A DNA stretch of 64,000 nucleotides from Callaeas wilsoni (taxonomy: Eukaryota > Chordata > Aves > Passeriformes > Callaeidae): the NCBI GenBank assembly GCA_013398955.1, contig VWPU01004056.1:1-64000 (forward strand). The letters run 5' to 3'. The position numbers and the translations under genes were made by a program. Shown piece after piece: positions 28,101 to 40,100 of this stretch. The notes under the pieces were generated by a model, which was not told where the DNA came from, made no database searches, and saw only the letters and a program-made list of their open reading frames with translations. Within the stretch, counting starts at the first letter, position 1, and every line of letters starts with the position of its first letter.

Positions 28101-31100
28101 GCACTAAAGGATTTATTGAAAACTGCATGAGGTTTTCAACACATCAATCAACTTTTGTTCTGTTCCAGTAACCTAAAAATCTAAGAGTTCATACTGTAAG
28201 CTTCATCTGTAATGTGGAGCATTTACTGGTCCCATGAAATCATTATTAAGAGCAAACAATCAAAGGTGTGTCTTTCTGCACAGTTCTAGAGCATGAACCA
28301 AAAGCCACGGGTCCAAATGATGACGAGGAGGACGAGGGAGAACAGTTTGACTTTGATAGTGGAGATGAGATACCAGAAGCAGACAGGCAAGCCCTTGTGC
28401 CACCTATTCCTGGTCCTGGAAATAACATAGAGCACCAAGAGGCTGGTGCTGCAGGTAAGTAAGCCTGTTGGTCTATACCTCCACTGGGCTAAATAGTCAA
28501 GACTGATCATAGGATGCCTTTTCTTGACAGTGCAACAAAAGTACTTTAACAAGAGATTTCCATGGTGTTACAACGCGCCCCTGAGGGTAACTCAGGTTCT
28601 TCTTAATGGATCTCTTGGAGCAGATGAGAGTGAAACGAGACTGAATGATGAGTGTTTGTACATATACACATGTTGGGTTTATTTTGGAACAATTTGGTTG
28701 CAATGGAAAGCAGATATGTAGCCATTTTGGTTATTTTTATAAACAGTAATATGGCAATATGAAAGCATAAAAAATACCACCCACTTAAGAAAACATGTAA
28801 GGGAAAAGAAAGGAAGAAAGAGAAAGAAAGGGTAAGAGTAGGCAGATACGTAATCACCACCCATGGATCTGTGATGAGACTTGATTGAAGTAACGATTGA
28901 AGGTCTCGATGTGTCAGAGATGAGGGAAAAAGCCCACAAAATACAAAGTCTGGTGAGTTCATACACTCTCAGGTCCAGGTGGGAGTGCCCAACCACCTCC
29001 TCTGCGAGGGGGAAGTTTTACACTGTCTTTTGGTCACGTGCAGTTCTCTGGTGGAAGGTGTCAGAAATGAGTCTGAGGGCACTTCATCGCTTGTTGAGAG
29101 TTTATGACCACCTCTTCTAAGGCAGCTGCCTCTTGTGTCAGTAAACGTACGTGTGAATGTGGCCTTCCCTGGGAGGAGGGGTGTGTGTAAGGGAGGGCAG
29201 TTTGGCATGATAAAAGGCACGATTCTGTCTCCACAAGATCTGCCTCTTACTGGCCTCAGACCCCAGTTTGTAGCCTCTGGCGGTGATAAGTTCCCCCCTC
29301 TCTGTCTTATGCAGAGCAGAGGTTTGTCATTACACACCCAAAACCTCACTGCCTTCTCCTTGCGGGCTTGCAAACCTGGCCTCAGCAAAGCACCCAGGTG
29401 TTGTGATGACTAAAGCAACCACAGGAATGCTCAGGGGGCTACACAGCCCAGATAAAGAGGTTTGGTGAGTTGGCTCCAAAGGTTGAATCCCCCTCTGTGA
29501 GAATGGCTTCTCCCATTGAATTCCTGTGACCTGATGTAGGCTCGGTCTGTCTGACTGACATTGGACAGACACCCCTTGTATCTCCTAAGAAAAGGTAACC
29601 AGATCTGTCCTGTCCTTCCCTTCTTGCTATAGGTCACTGCTATGTCATCCCCGCCCCCTTCCCTGTATCCTTTTTAAGTCCACTTGGGCTGGAATTTTGC
29701 TCTCTTCACTTCCGGACCCCTTCGAGGGAGTTTCTACAATAAACCCTTGGAATACCGACTGAAGAGCCGCCTCTCTCATTAATTTCTGGTTACGCTTGGG
29801 CAATCCATAAGCCCCGGGCACGCGTGGCTCCGTGCCTTCCACCGCACGGGCGAGGGAGCTGCTAGCGAGGCACACAGTGCCACAGAGCGTCCTCCTCTTG
29901 TGTTGGGCACCTCTGGACAAGCTGCAGCTCTCCTGGCCCAGCCAGCACACTGGCGTACTAATATACCCAGGCACCTCCAAAAATGATCAATTTATTTTGA
30001 GTCATAGTCCAGTCTCTCACACATGGAAATACCATGCAAGTGTTTTGAATATTCTTGCCAGTTACAGTCATGGTAGATCTGACAAGGCAAGTGACCATCA
30101 CATGTAATTCCTGTGAGGTTTCCCATTCAAGTGTGACATCCAAACCAATGGGTTGGACGTAATCTGAGTGTCGGGCTACAGGAAAACTGTATGTCCTTGC
30201 TGGGTTTAAGGCACATTGATGGCTTGAGATAAGGTGCTTCACAACTGAACTTGCTGGTTGTTGAACTAGAGATATTGTACATAAAACTAAGTGGAGTTTG
30301 AATGTACGAATTTTGTTCATAAACAGAAGTTTTGCTAAATATTGAAACATTTTTTATGACACAGCAGATGTTCCCAGCGCTGAGGTCTAGTCTGGAAATT
30401 ACTGTATTCTGCTCAAATTGCTAACAGCTGATTTCGATTACTTTTATCCAATTTCCTTTTGTAAACAGATTCACTGTGCTTACGGCAATTAAAGATAGAT
30501 AACTCTTCAGGTACTGTGCAGTTTGACAACCTGGAACTTAAACACCGTCGTTCCCTGAGCATCTGTTGCTTGCTCACCCTTTTGTGAAGTTGTACTTGCA
30601 GCTTAAAATCATTTGATCACTTGGGATGCAGTTCTGCAGTTCACTTCAGATGGGCCTGTGGTTCTGCTGTACCTCAGCTTGTCTCAAAAAATACTGGGAA
30701 CTTTGCATAACAGAAAACAATACATTTTCAAAGAGGAAAACTTGTAAAGTTATTTTCTTCCCTCTCCTCCTTTCTTAACAGAGCATTTTCAGGACCACTC
30801 TTTGAGAAGCGTCCCTGCAGTGAACTTTTCTTGTCCTCATGACTACTCCTAAAATATTTCTTGTGTTTGTGTTTTTAGGATTCAAATTCATCTAGAATCC
30901 AGATTTTAACCTTTAGGATTTAAGACTGTTTAGATTCATGTGCTTATGTCAGTCAAGTTACTGTTTTTCCATGGGCATCTTTGTAACTAATCTTGTTTTG
31001 CTCTTGTTGCATTCCTCATCTGTAAAATGGGGATGCTGGCAATACTGTGTGGGAATTTTGAGTCATAGGTTGTAAGCAACTTGTATGGCAAAGATCAGGT

Positions 31101-34100
31101 CAGTGTTTAGCATACTTCCAAAGAGCTATTAGAGCAGCTTGAACAGGTATGAAAAATAAAACTTTATATTTTTGCTTAATCTTTCTGCTAAAGGACCTGA
31201 TAATTTAGAAGACAGTGAAAAGCTGCAAAGATCAGAACCTGATGCAGAAGGCGCTCCAGCCAAAGTAAATCCCTATTCAGTCATAAATATTTCCCCAGTC
31301 CAAGACAAGGATCCATCCTCATCACCAGAACCAAGTCCTCAAGATGAGTGTGCAAGTCCCAATTTGTCTGGTGGATATTCTGTTCCTGTCCCTTGTGGAT
31401 ATGCTGTGCCATCCAACTTACCTTTGATACTTCCAGCATACTCCAGTCCTGTCATCATACGCAGTGTTTCTGTAGATGAGGAAGGTACTGTATTTCCACA
31501 CCTTACTTTATTTGAAGGGGAATCCTTGGTTAACCTCAGGTACCTTTCCTGTATAGCACTCACCCATGGTGAGTGTGAGAATGGTTAATACTAATTCCTT
31601 CTTAACGTAATGAAATAATTTCCAGATCCAGAGTTCAGTGTTCAAACCAAATGGTTTCTTCTCATACCTTTTATTGTTTTTTCTAGATCCTAGCAAAGTT
31701 CCTCTCCCTTTTGCCTTTTCTATATGCATTTCTGTTTGTTTATTTGCCAGTCCTTGTAGATTTAGAGTTGCTGTGGGATTTTTCCGTTGATGATTTGATG
31801 AATTCTCTGTCTTTTAATACAATTTCAAGACAGAAGTGGAAACTAGAAAGGGAAATAACTATGGATTATTACAGAAACAGGAGATCCATTTTGTAACCAG
31901 AGCTGAGAAAGTTGACAGCTTAATGTCAAGACAGTAGGAAAAGAAAGCTCCCCATATCCTGCCTTTTCCTTTTTGTATTTTGAATATATGTTTCTTTAGC
32001 TAGGCAGCAACTCTTCTATAATTCCAGCCTTTATTCCAGCCTTTGCTTTTTACCACCATTAGGAATACTGTCGAGTAAAAGCAAATGTTTGTGTAGTCCT
32101 TATTACCTGTAGAGGAATATATGTTTGAGAGATAGAATTAAATGCATCAGACATTGTAATTTCCTCTTAACAGATCTTTTAACAAATGGCTGTATCTTTG
32201 AATTACTTAGTTTTCAAAAATGCATGGTGTGTAGAAACGTCTAATTTTTTTTAGATACGTGTAATAATAAAACTAATACAAAGAAGGAGATTATTCTTTA
32301 GCCATGAACTAGTAAAATCAGTGTCTTATGCTAAAATGTGCCATTTGAACCAAACTGACATGTTTTTGCAGGCATTTTCTTTTTTTTTTTTCCTACTTGA
32401 CAGGTACACAGTCAGCAACTGAAGAATGTCATTATAATTCTGTGAACCTGGAGGACCCTCAAAATAGGTGATTGCCAGTTCAGCATGTTTTAATGATTTG
32501 TAAAACCTTAATTCCTAAGAAAGCTTGCATTTGATAAGTATTTTATTTGCTTTGTGTGATGCTTCCATGTTTATTGGTTTATTTTTTTTCACTTTCTTAG
32601 CCCTGTAATTCTTGTTGTGTACTAAAATCAGCACTGGTGTGTGTAACTGTGCATGACATTTTTGAAGACACTGGGTCGAATTTTTAGAGTGATGGCAATG
32701 TCAGCTGCAACAGATTGCTGGAGATCTTGTCTAGCCTGCTGCTTTCAGCAGGACCACTGCAATTACTCCATCAGATCAAAACCCTCCAAGGATGGCGGTT
32801 TGAGCCTTCAAACCCTCCAAGGACGGAGGTGCTGCAGCTTTCCCAGGCAGTCTTCCCTGCTGTACTACCTTCCCTTCCCCCCTTTCACCCCCTGCACCCC
32901 CAAATGTCCAAACCAAATCTTCCACTTGGCAGTCTGTTGACCATTCCCCCTTTGTCTGGCATTTCAAAAAAAGGGCCCCAAAACAAACCCAAACAAAAAA
33001 ATAACCCTGATTCTGTCACCTCTGTAGTTCTCTTTTGGATAATTGTAGCTGCTCTTGGATCACCCCATAACATCCTTTTCACCAGACTAAATAATCTCCA
33101 TGCCTTTTATTTCCTTCCTTGTAAAACATGTGCTTTAGTCCCTGACTTCAGTTTCTCTACATCTCTCTAGAGGTAGCTTCAATTTCTTCACAGCTCTCTA
33201 GCTGGGGAGCGTTGGGCAGCCAAAACTGGACGTGCTGCTACAGGTTCAGCCTCACCGGCACCAGGTGGAGGAGGATAACAGCTTTGCCTGATGGCTCCTG
33301 TTGTAACCCAGAATGTCTTTTGTCCTATTTACCATGAAAAAGAAGCTCTCACTTCACTGTTTCTGAGAGAATTTCCTGTGTTCGGGTAGATGAACTAAAA
33401 AGCAGAGTATTTTTTAAGATTATAAAGAAAGTGTTTTCAATTTTCTGACTAAAATTGTCAGACTGTTAAATAGAATAGATTATTCATCACCCAACTTTGT
33501 ACGGAAGCAATATTTTTGACTAATCAGCAGCCTTGGAGTGGAAACTAGAAGGTAGAAAGATATTTATTGTCTTGTCTTCATGGATGTTTAAAAACACTGT
33601 GGCATAACTTCTAGTTCTTTTATTTTATGGCCTTTTTTTCAAGTGAAGATAACCAGACCAAGAGAGAGGATGATGCCCTAGCCAAATGGGTTGCAGATCC
33701 TGCAAATACAGCATGGATGGAAAGTAAGTATCAGTGAGCACTAAAGTACAACTGTAGAAGGTGGTCAGTTTCAAGTTGTGGTCAGCAGTATGTGTGTGTC
33801 TATGTGCACAAGCAGATTTTATAGGAATGTCCATGTTCACTTTTACTGTGTGTTTTCAAATAAGTTCCAGAACCAAGCTGTACCAGTTAGAACATTCAAC
33901 AGTGTAATAAAATTGTATTTTAGAATAAAATTAACATTTAGTTTTCCACCTTTTGGAGTCTGTGGAATCATGTTACTGTTTTATGGAAGTCATTTGGCTC
34001 CATCAATGCATGTGTGGTGGAAATAAGCTCCGATTCAGAGTCTGATCTGCGACTGTATTTGAAATTGCTCTTCTTGTGCAGTAAATTTGCAGTTGGCAAA

Positions 34101-37100
34101 TAAGTACTTGGAGGAGGTGGAAGGGAAGGAATTACCCCTTTGTCTTGGTGTGGGCTGTTGCTTCTTGGCTGGTAGCTGCATTTTAAACCAGAACAGAGAC
34201 TGTGTGGTTTGAGGACAGGTTATCCTGCCTGTTCTCAGCTGCTCCCACTGGGCTGGAGGTTCATCTTATATATTTTGTGAAGTGACTGAAGAATTTGCAT
34301 TGTCATTCTGCCTCTTAATGTACTGTGATGATCATTACTTTATTTAGTTTTAGTTCTTTCTAAAAAGTCAATTGCAGCTTTTCTACAGCCATTTAGAAAG
34401 GCAATGAGCAGCCTTTAACAGGCAAGAACATACCATACTTCTGTAAAAAGGAGGGAGAAATACTGGCTGCTGAAGTGGATTTTTGTTTTCAGGCTACCAA
34501 AGGTCATCATAAGCAATGCAGATAAAACTCTGAAATTTCACAAATACTGTATACTGCTTTGTGCATTATTGCATTATTTGAATGATTGGATGTGCAAGCA
34601 AAATGCTAGTGGAGTGAGTCATATCTCCATTGTACTCATATATGCCAATATAACCAAAATTCTTTAAAATAGAACAGAATATTTCAGTTGGAGAGGACCT
34701 ACAGCATTTCAACTGCCTGACCATTTCAGGGCTGACCAAAAGCTAAAGGCATGTTAAGGGCTCTGTCCAAATGCCTCTTAAACACTTGATCCCATTAAAA
34801 TTTTGGGAAGTTTCTCATTTGTTTTTTTTTTCTGTCTTGGTTTTAGACCCGGATGAGGTAATTTATGATGATGTGCCAAGAGAAGATTCAGACTCTGAAC
34901 CAGGTTTGAGGTCTTTGTAATGTTGAAAGCAATGTAAAATGGAATTATGTGCATGTATACTGTACAGATACGTTTTTTAAGCACCTAAAATATGTGTAAA
35001 TGGAATTACCATTGTGTCAATAATTGGTAGGTCTTAGAAAGTTTGGCATTAGACTAACACTTAAAGGACTATCTCAACAGGTCTCCTATACTGCTCTTCT
35101 CAGAAGCTGAATTCTGCTTTGTTTTGTAGATACTGTTCCAAATGCTTGAGTATTCTTCATATTAGAGAATTACAGTGTTGGGCATTGTAGCTGTAGTGCC
35201 CTGAACAAAGCAAGGTAGTTAGGAAAAGGGTGTGTTAAATAGTTAAATGATGTATGATAATGTATCATTGTCATGGTTATAGAGAGAAGCTCTTTCCTTT
35301 GAAGTCCCCTTCAATATATAAATGCTTGATAGATGGAAAAGATGGTCCAGAGTGGCTGTTTACCATCCTGATTGTGGCTCTACAGAAATGTTTTATTTCA
35401 GCTTTGAAGTCGTCCACTCCTGATGGTTGTGACCATGTTTGGAGAGGACAGAATAGATCTCAAAGTAGTTGCTGGAGTCAAGATTTTACCTTTACTGGAA
35501 ATGATGGGGTTAGGGCTCAAGAAGCTTATTTCATTGAGTTCTTGCTCAGGTTTGTTTTGCAGCTTTTGAGTATAATGAAGTCTGCTTAAAGATCAGTTGC
35601 TACTGACTGATTTTGTGTTCGAGTGGATTGGTTTATTGGGAACTCAGCATCTTACTCATCATGGCTCTCAGAGGGTGTAGGTGTTTGATACTGAAATTGT
35701 TAATGAATAAAGAAAGCACTTAAGCTCTCTTGTGTGAAAACCACGTTAATCTTTAAAGCTGCAACAGGTTCATTTTTTGTCCTTAGTGTTCAGGCAAGGT
35801 GTTTTACAAATTATTATTGATTTTTTTTTTCATTTATTATTGGAGAGTACCGTGTTACATTCATGACTTGAATGCTTATATTACTGGAAGTTCCCTCAGT
35901 GAACTGTGCTACTCTGAGCAGGGACATCTTTGCGCTGTTGCTGATCAGTCAGGAAACACGTACACCAGGCCCAGGTGGCTGAGCTAGGTGGGATATGGGA
36001 TATTGAGCAAAGCTCTGCTAAGCATATTGGTCAGACTCTTTAGCTTAACCCATAGTATATCGATTAAAATTTTGATTTTCATTTTGTCCCCAAAAACACT
36101 GAAAGATTCTGAGGAAGTAGGTAGTAAGCGAAGTTTCGTCTTCGTACATTCACAATCTTGATGTTTATTATTTGTCTATTTTTTCAGGGAGACACAACTA
36201 TTCCAAAAAAATTTTCAGTCGAACAATCTACTTTACCACATGGGAAGATCAATTCACCCAGTCATGGGGTAAATCCTGCCCCAATGCTGACAGCCTAGGA
36301 GTTAGACTTGCATAAGTCTTGATTTATTTAGACTTACTATGATGGTTCTTTTAAATCATTCATGGTGCTTGATTACCACTAAGATGTCTTCTTCAGTAAT
36401 AATATTTTAAGGACAGTCTTGATATGCATGGGGATTTAAATTTTTTTTTAAAATATGAATCTTCCAAATTAGAATAGAATCCTTTGTGTTAATTATAAAG
36501 AATTTAATTAATGTTAATATTAAAATCCAGGGTTTAGATGATGTGTAAAACATGTCAGCTTTTCTTTTGAGTACATATTTTTTCTCTGTTTAAATGAAAC
36601 TTCATTCTTAAAATAAAAGCACAGTTGCTGTTTCATGAATTTAGTAGGAGGCAGTCGTAAATGCTGCATCATAACCTCTGACGATAGTGATTCCTGGCAG
36701 AAGTGTTGTACCACAACAAGTGTCCACACTTTTTTGCTTGTAATGACAAATGATGCTGCAGGTACAGTGCATTCCTGTTTCCTGATAAGCAATTGGCTCT
36801 AAATTTTCTGTTTTGTTTCGAGTCAGTTTTATGTTCTTGACATCTGTGCCAATGGAAAGACCTGTGTCTTTAAGAGGAGGTACTTTGGTCAGCCTTTGCA
36901 ATATAGATTTGAAAAGGTTATATCTTGAAAAGGTTAATACTTCAAGGTTTTAGAGTAAATTATGAGCAAGGTAGCTGCCAGGTATGGGAGACTTCCAGTG
37001 ATTGGTGGTGATGAGTCATAAAACACCATTGTGTAACACGTTTCTTGCTGCTTTGGTCTGATCTGTTCTGCTTGAAGTAGTGACATTTTCGTTTGATTCT

Positions 37101-40100
37101 TGCAATGTTTTAGCATTTATGATTTGAGCTGATGTCCCTAGGGACAAATGGCAAGCTTACAAATGGAAGGATGATGCTTCTCAGTGCAGATGTGTGTTCA
37201 CAGCTGCAGTCCAAACTTGCTCTGAAGTTCTAAATCATTTTGTGGGATTTGGACACAATAGTGTCATTTGAGTAGCACATGTTTTTAAAAGGATCATGGT
37301 GTGTACCCATAACACTGCCAATTTTTAGTACTCTGTTTCAACAAAGACTTTGTTGAACCCACTTTGGCTATTTGAATATTGGATTTAATTCAAATTTTTT
37401 AATGTGCATACAAAAGTTTGTACAATTCTTTATAGCATATCCTGAATGAGTTTTTTGGTGTTCAAACAAACATAAATTTCAGTGGAGCTTTTTTTAATTT
37501 TGGTTTAATTCTTGCAGAGGAAATGATTTATGATGATGTTGAAAATGGTGATGATGGTGGAAACAGCTCACTGGAATATGGATGGAGTTCAAGTGAGTTT
37601 GAAAGCTATGAAGAACAAAGTGATTCTGAGTGTAAAAATGGAATTCCCAGCTCCTTTTTGCGAGGCAACCACAAGAGACATGTATGTATTCTGCAGTGCT
37701 GCTCAGTCATTGAGGTTGTCCTGGTTTCCAACACTTGCCTTTCTCACCTGTATTTCTTTTTTTCCTCAATTCAGTTTCAAATGCCAACAGAATCTTTTTA
37801 AAGGAGATGGGAATCAGATCAGTGCGGAAGTGACAGTACACAAAAAAGTGTAACAGGGAAAAGAAGTAATGAAAATATTAAACAGAAGCTTCTTACAAAA
37901 AAGAAAAAAATTCAAATTGGATAAAAAATGAAATTAAAAATGAGATTAATTTTGCTTATGGGCAGTTCCTCACCTTCTCTTCTTTTGCAGTTGCCGGATT
38001 AGTATAAGTGGTAAATAAGTGTGGAAAATAATGTGAAGAATAAATGGGGACAAGCCTGACAAGAATTGAAGGTTTGGGATCTTTAGGTGCTCAAAAGTTG
38101 CAAAAGTCTTCACCAGTGTTCCCTAGCTTTCTGTCTTAGATCTGCATGAGTTTGCTTGTTTGAAAGTGACTGAGCTTAAAAAACTTCTGAAAGTAAAAGA
38201 TTTTTGTAATCAAAGAGAATTTTACCTGTTAGGAGAGAAGAGAGGTGGCATGATTAAAATGATCCATCTGTGACACTTCTCAGATCTAGTACCTTTGGCT
38301 CCATCTGTTCTGCGGGAGGCGAGAAGACACAGGTGACATGGGCACCTGTCCTCACTGCATCTCTGCCACTGCACACGGAGAGAAGCCCCAGGCTCTTGCC
38401 TTCTTATTGCCTTGGCTCCTCTCCTGTCTTTGTGTACCCTCTTTGTGAGAGGCTCCCCAGTGTGTGCTGACTAGGGACAGACTCCCAAGAACCACTTGGC
38501 AACTGTGTGTTGTGAGTTGCCTCAGCACCCCGTGGCTGGCATGTGCAGGGGTTGCAGACAGGGTGTTATTTCATGGGACCCTTATTTTCATTTTGCAGGT
38601 TTCTTATCTTGATGAGAATAAAAGCCTTGCTGTCTGTGTTTCCCTCCAGTACATGTTATCTGCTCTCCCCCCACCTCCATCCTTGTTGCCAATCCTTTGG
38701 AAATCGGGGAGTGAGCAATTAACTGCAAGACTTGAGCCCACCCAAATCTGCACTTTGTAAGCTCAGTGCTCGTCCTCTGTTTTTGTCTTGGTTTTGTTCT
38801 GACTATAACGATCTTAAGCTGTTGCAGCTGTTTGTTTGCGAGTTTTTTAAACAAGACTGAAAAAACTGAGTTTGATTATTTTTTTGTTTTAAATACCTTG
38901 GAAGAGACTAGGAAATTACTTTGCATGTGAGTGTGTAAGCCTTAACATGGCTGCTGGCTTTTTTTTTTTTTTTTTTTTTTTTNNNNNNNNNNNNNNNNNN
39001 NNNNNNNNNNNNNNNNNNNNNNNNNNNNNNNNNNNNNNNNNNNNNNNNNNNNNNNNNNNNNNNNNNNNNNNNNNNNNNNNNNNNNNNNNNNNNNNNNNNN
39101 NNNNNNNNNNNNNNNNNNNNNNNNNNNNNNNNNNNNNNNNNNNNNNNNNNNNNNNNNNNNNNNNNNNNNNNNNNNNNNNNNNNNNNNNNNNNNNNNNNNN
39201 NNNNNNNNNNNNNNNNNNNNNNNNNNNNNNNNATTACAGCTTAGTGGAGCCCCATTCTCTTCGTTTGCTCCCCCCCCAGCTCGCTTTTGTTTACGTTTCT
39301 CAGGGCCTGAGACAGTGAGGTGTCCTTGATTCTCAGGCCTAGAGAGGAATTGTTGTGTCTGACAAAAATGGGAAAGCAGTAGCTAACACTCTATATGGAG
39401 TTCAGAGTTATACACTAAAGAATTGCAGGATTACAAATATATGAAAATATAAAAGCTAAATTCCTAAGGCATCAATAAGAATCTATTTACATACATGCAC
39501 AAAGTTTAAAGTCATTTTTTTGGAACTCTTAAAAGTGTACTTTGATCTGTCATGGAAAACTGTTGGCAGTGGTTGAATGTGATTGTATCAGGATCAGGCA
39601 CAGAGCGTCTGAGCTAGAGACTGAGGAGTGATGAGAGAAGAGGGGTGTGCCCTTGGGTACTGCCCTGCAGATGGCTTTTTCAGGCCTGTGACAAAAGGTT
39701 TTGGGGATTGCCTTGTGAGGATGGGCATGAGGAGGTGAGGAACACTTAAGCTAGTGGATGGAAAAGTCAGAGAGGCTCCTACACCTGGATGGGTTGCTGG
39801 GAGATGGAGAAATTGGGAAACTAGGGAACAGTTTTGGCAGAGAATGAGGAAAGACAAACTAGGACCGCTGAAAAAATGCGCGCAACAAACAACCAAGAAA
39901 ACAACAAAAAATCCAAATAACCAACCCCAGCCCTCCCTGCACTGGCACTTCAACACAGGCAGACACTACTCTGCTTTATATATGTTTTCTATGTATCCAT
40001 TCCTTGCACTATCTCTCACTTCTCCTCAGGTCTTGTGATGGATATTACTGTCTATTCCCAGCACATCGCCTTCTGTAGCCTTTCAGAGCCTGTCAGGGAT

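Larger units (their letters stand above)
13111..28283 (+). other. ARHGEF10: Intron 2 of ARHGEF10 (about 15 kb)
   Basis: This AT-rich intron holds no exon I can support. Contents seen: an AT dinucleotide-rich patch near 13890-13930, a CR1 3' end near 14745, an A/C-rich low-complexity tract near 17685, a 44-bp tandem duplication at 18457, an old LTR fragment at 20100, and scattered A, T or C runs such as those near 26000 and 26815. Stretches near 19800-20000, 22190-22310 and 23280-23720 are GC-richer but unassigned. Confidence 0.75.
28455..31193 (+). other. ARHGEF10: Intron 3 of ARHGEF10
   Basis: The first 200 bases are unremarkable. From about 28640 to 29960 the intron is occupied by LTR-derived sequence, with a purine-rich tract at 28799-28838. 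A 130-codon minus-strand frame (29958-30350) follows, without a recognised family. The remainder to 31193 is AT-rich with nothing I can assign. The 3' splice site is AAAG|GACCTG, an AAG rather than CAG acceptor. Confidence 0.8.

Noticed and set aside
29030..29830. Possible full endogenous retrovirus with gag/pol/env
   Set aside because: Only LTR-like features are present; no retroviral protein motifs or primer-binding site could be identified on either side.
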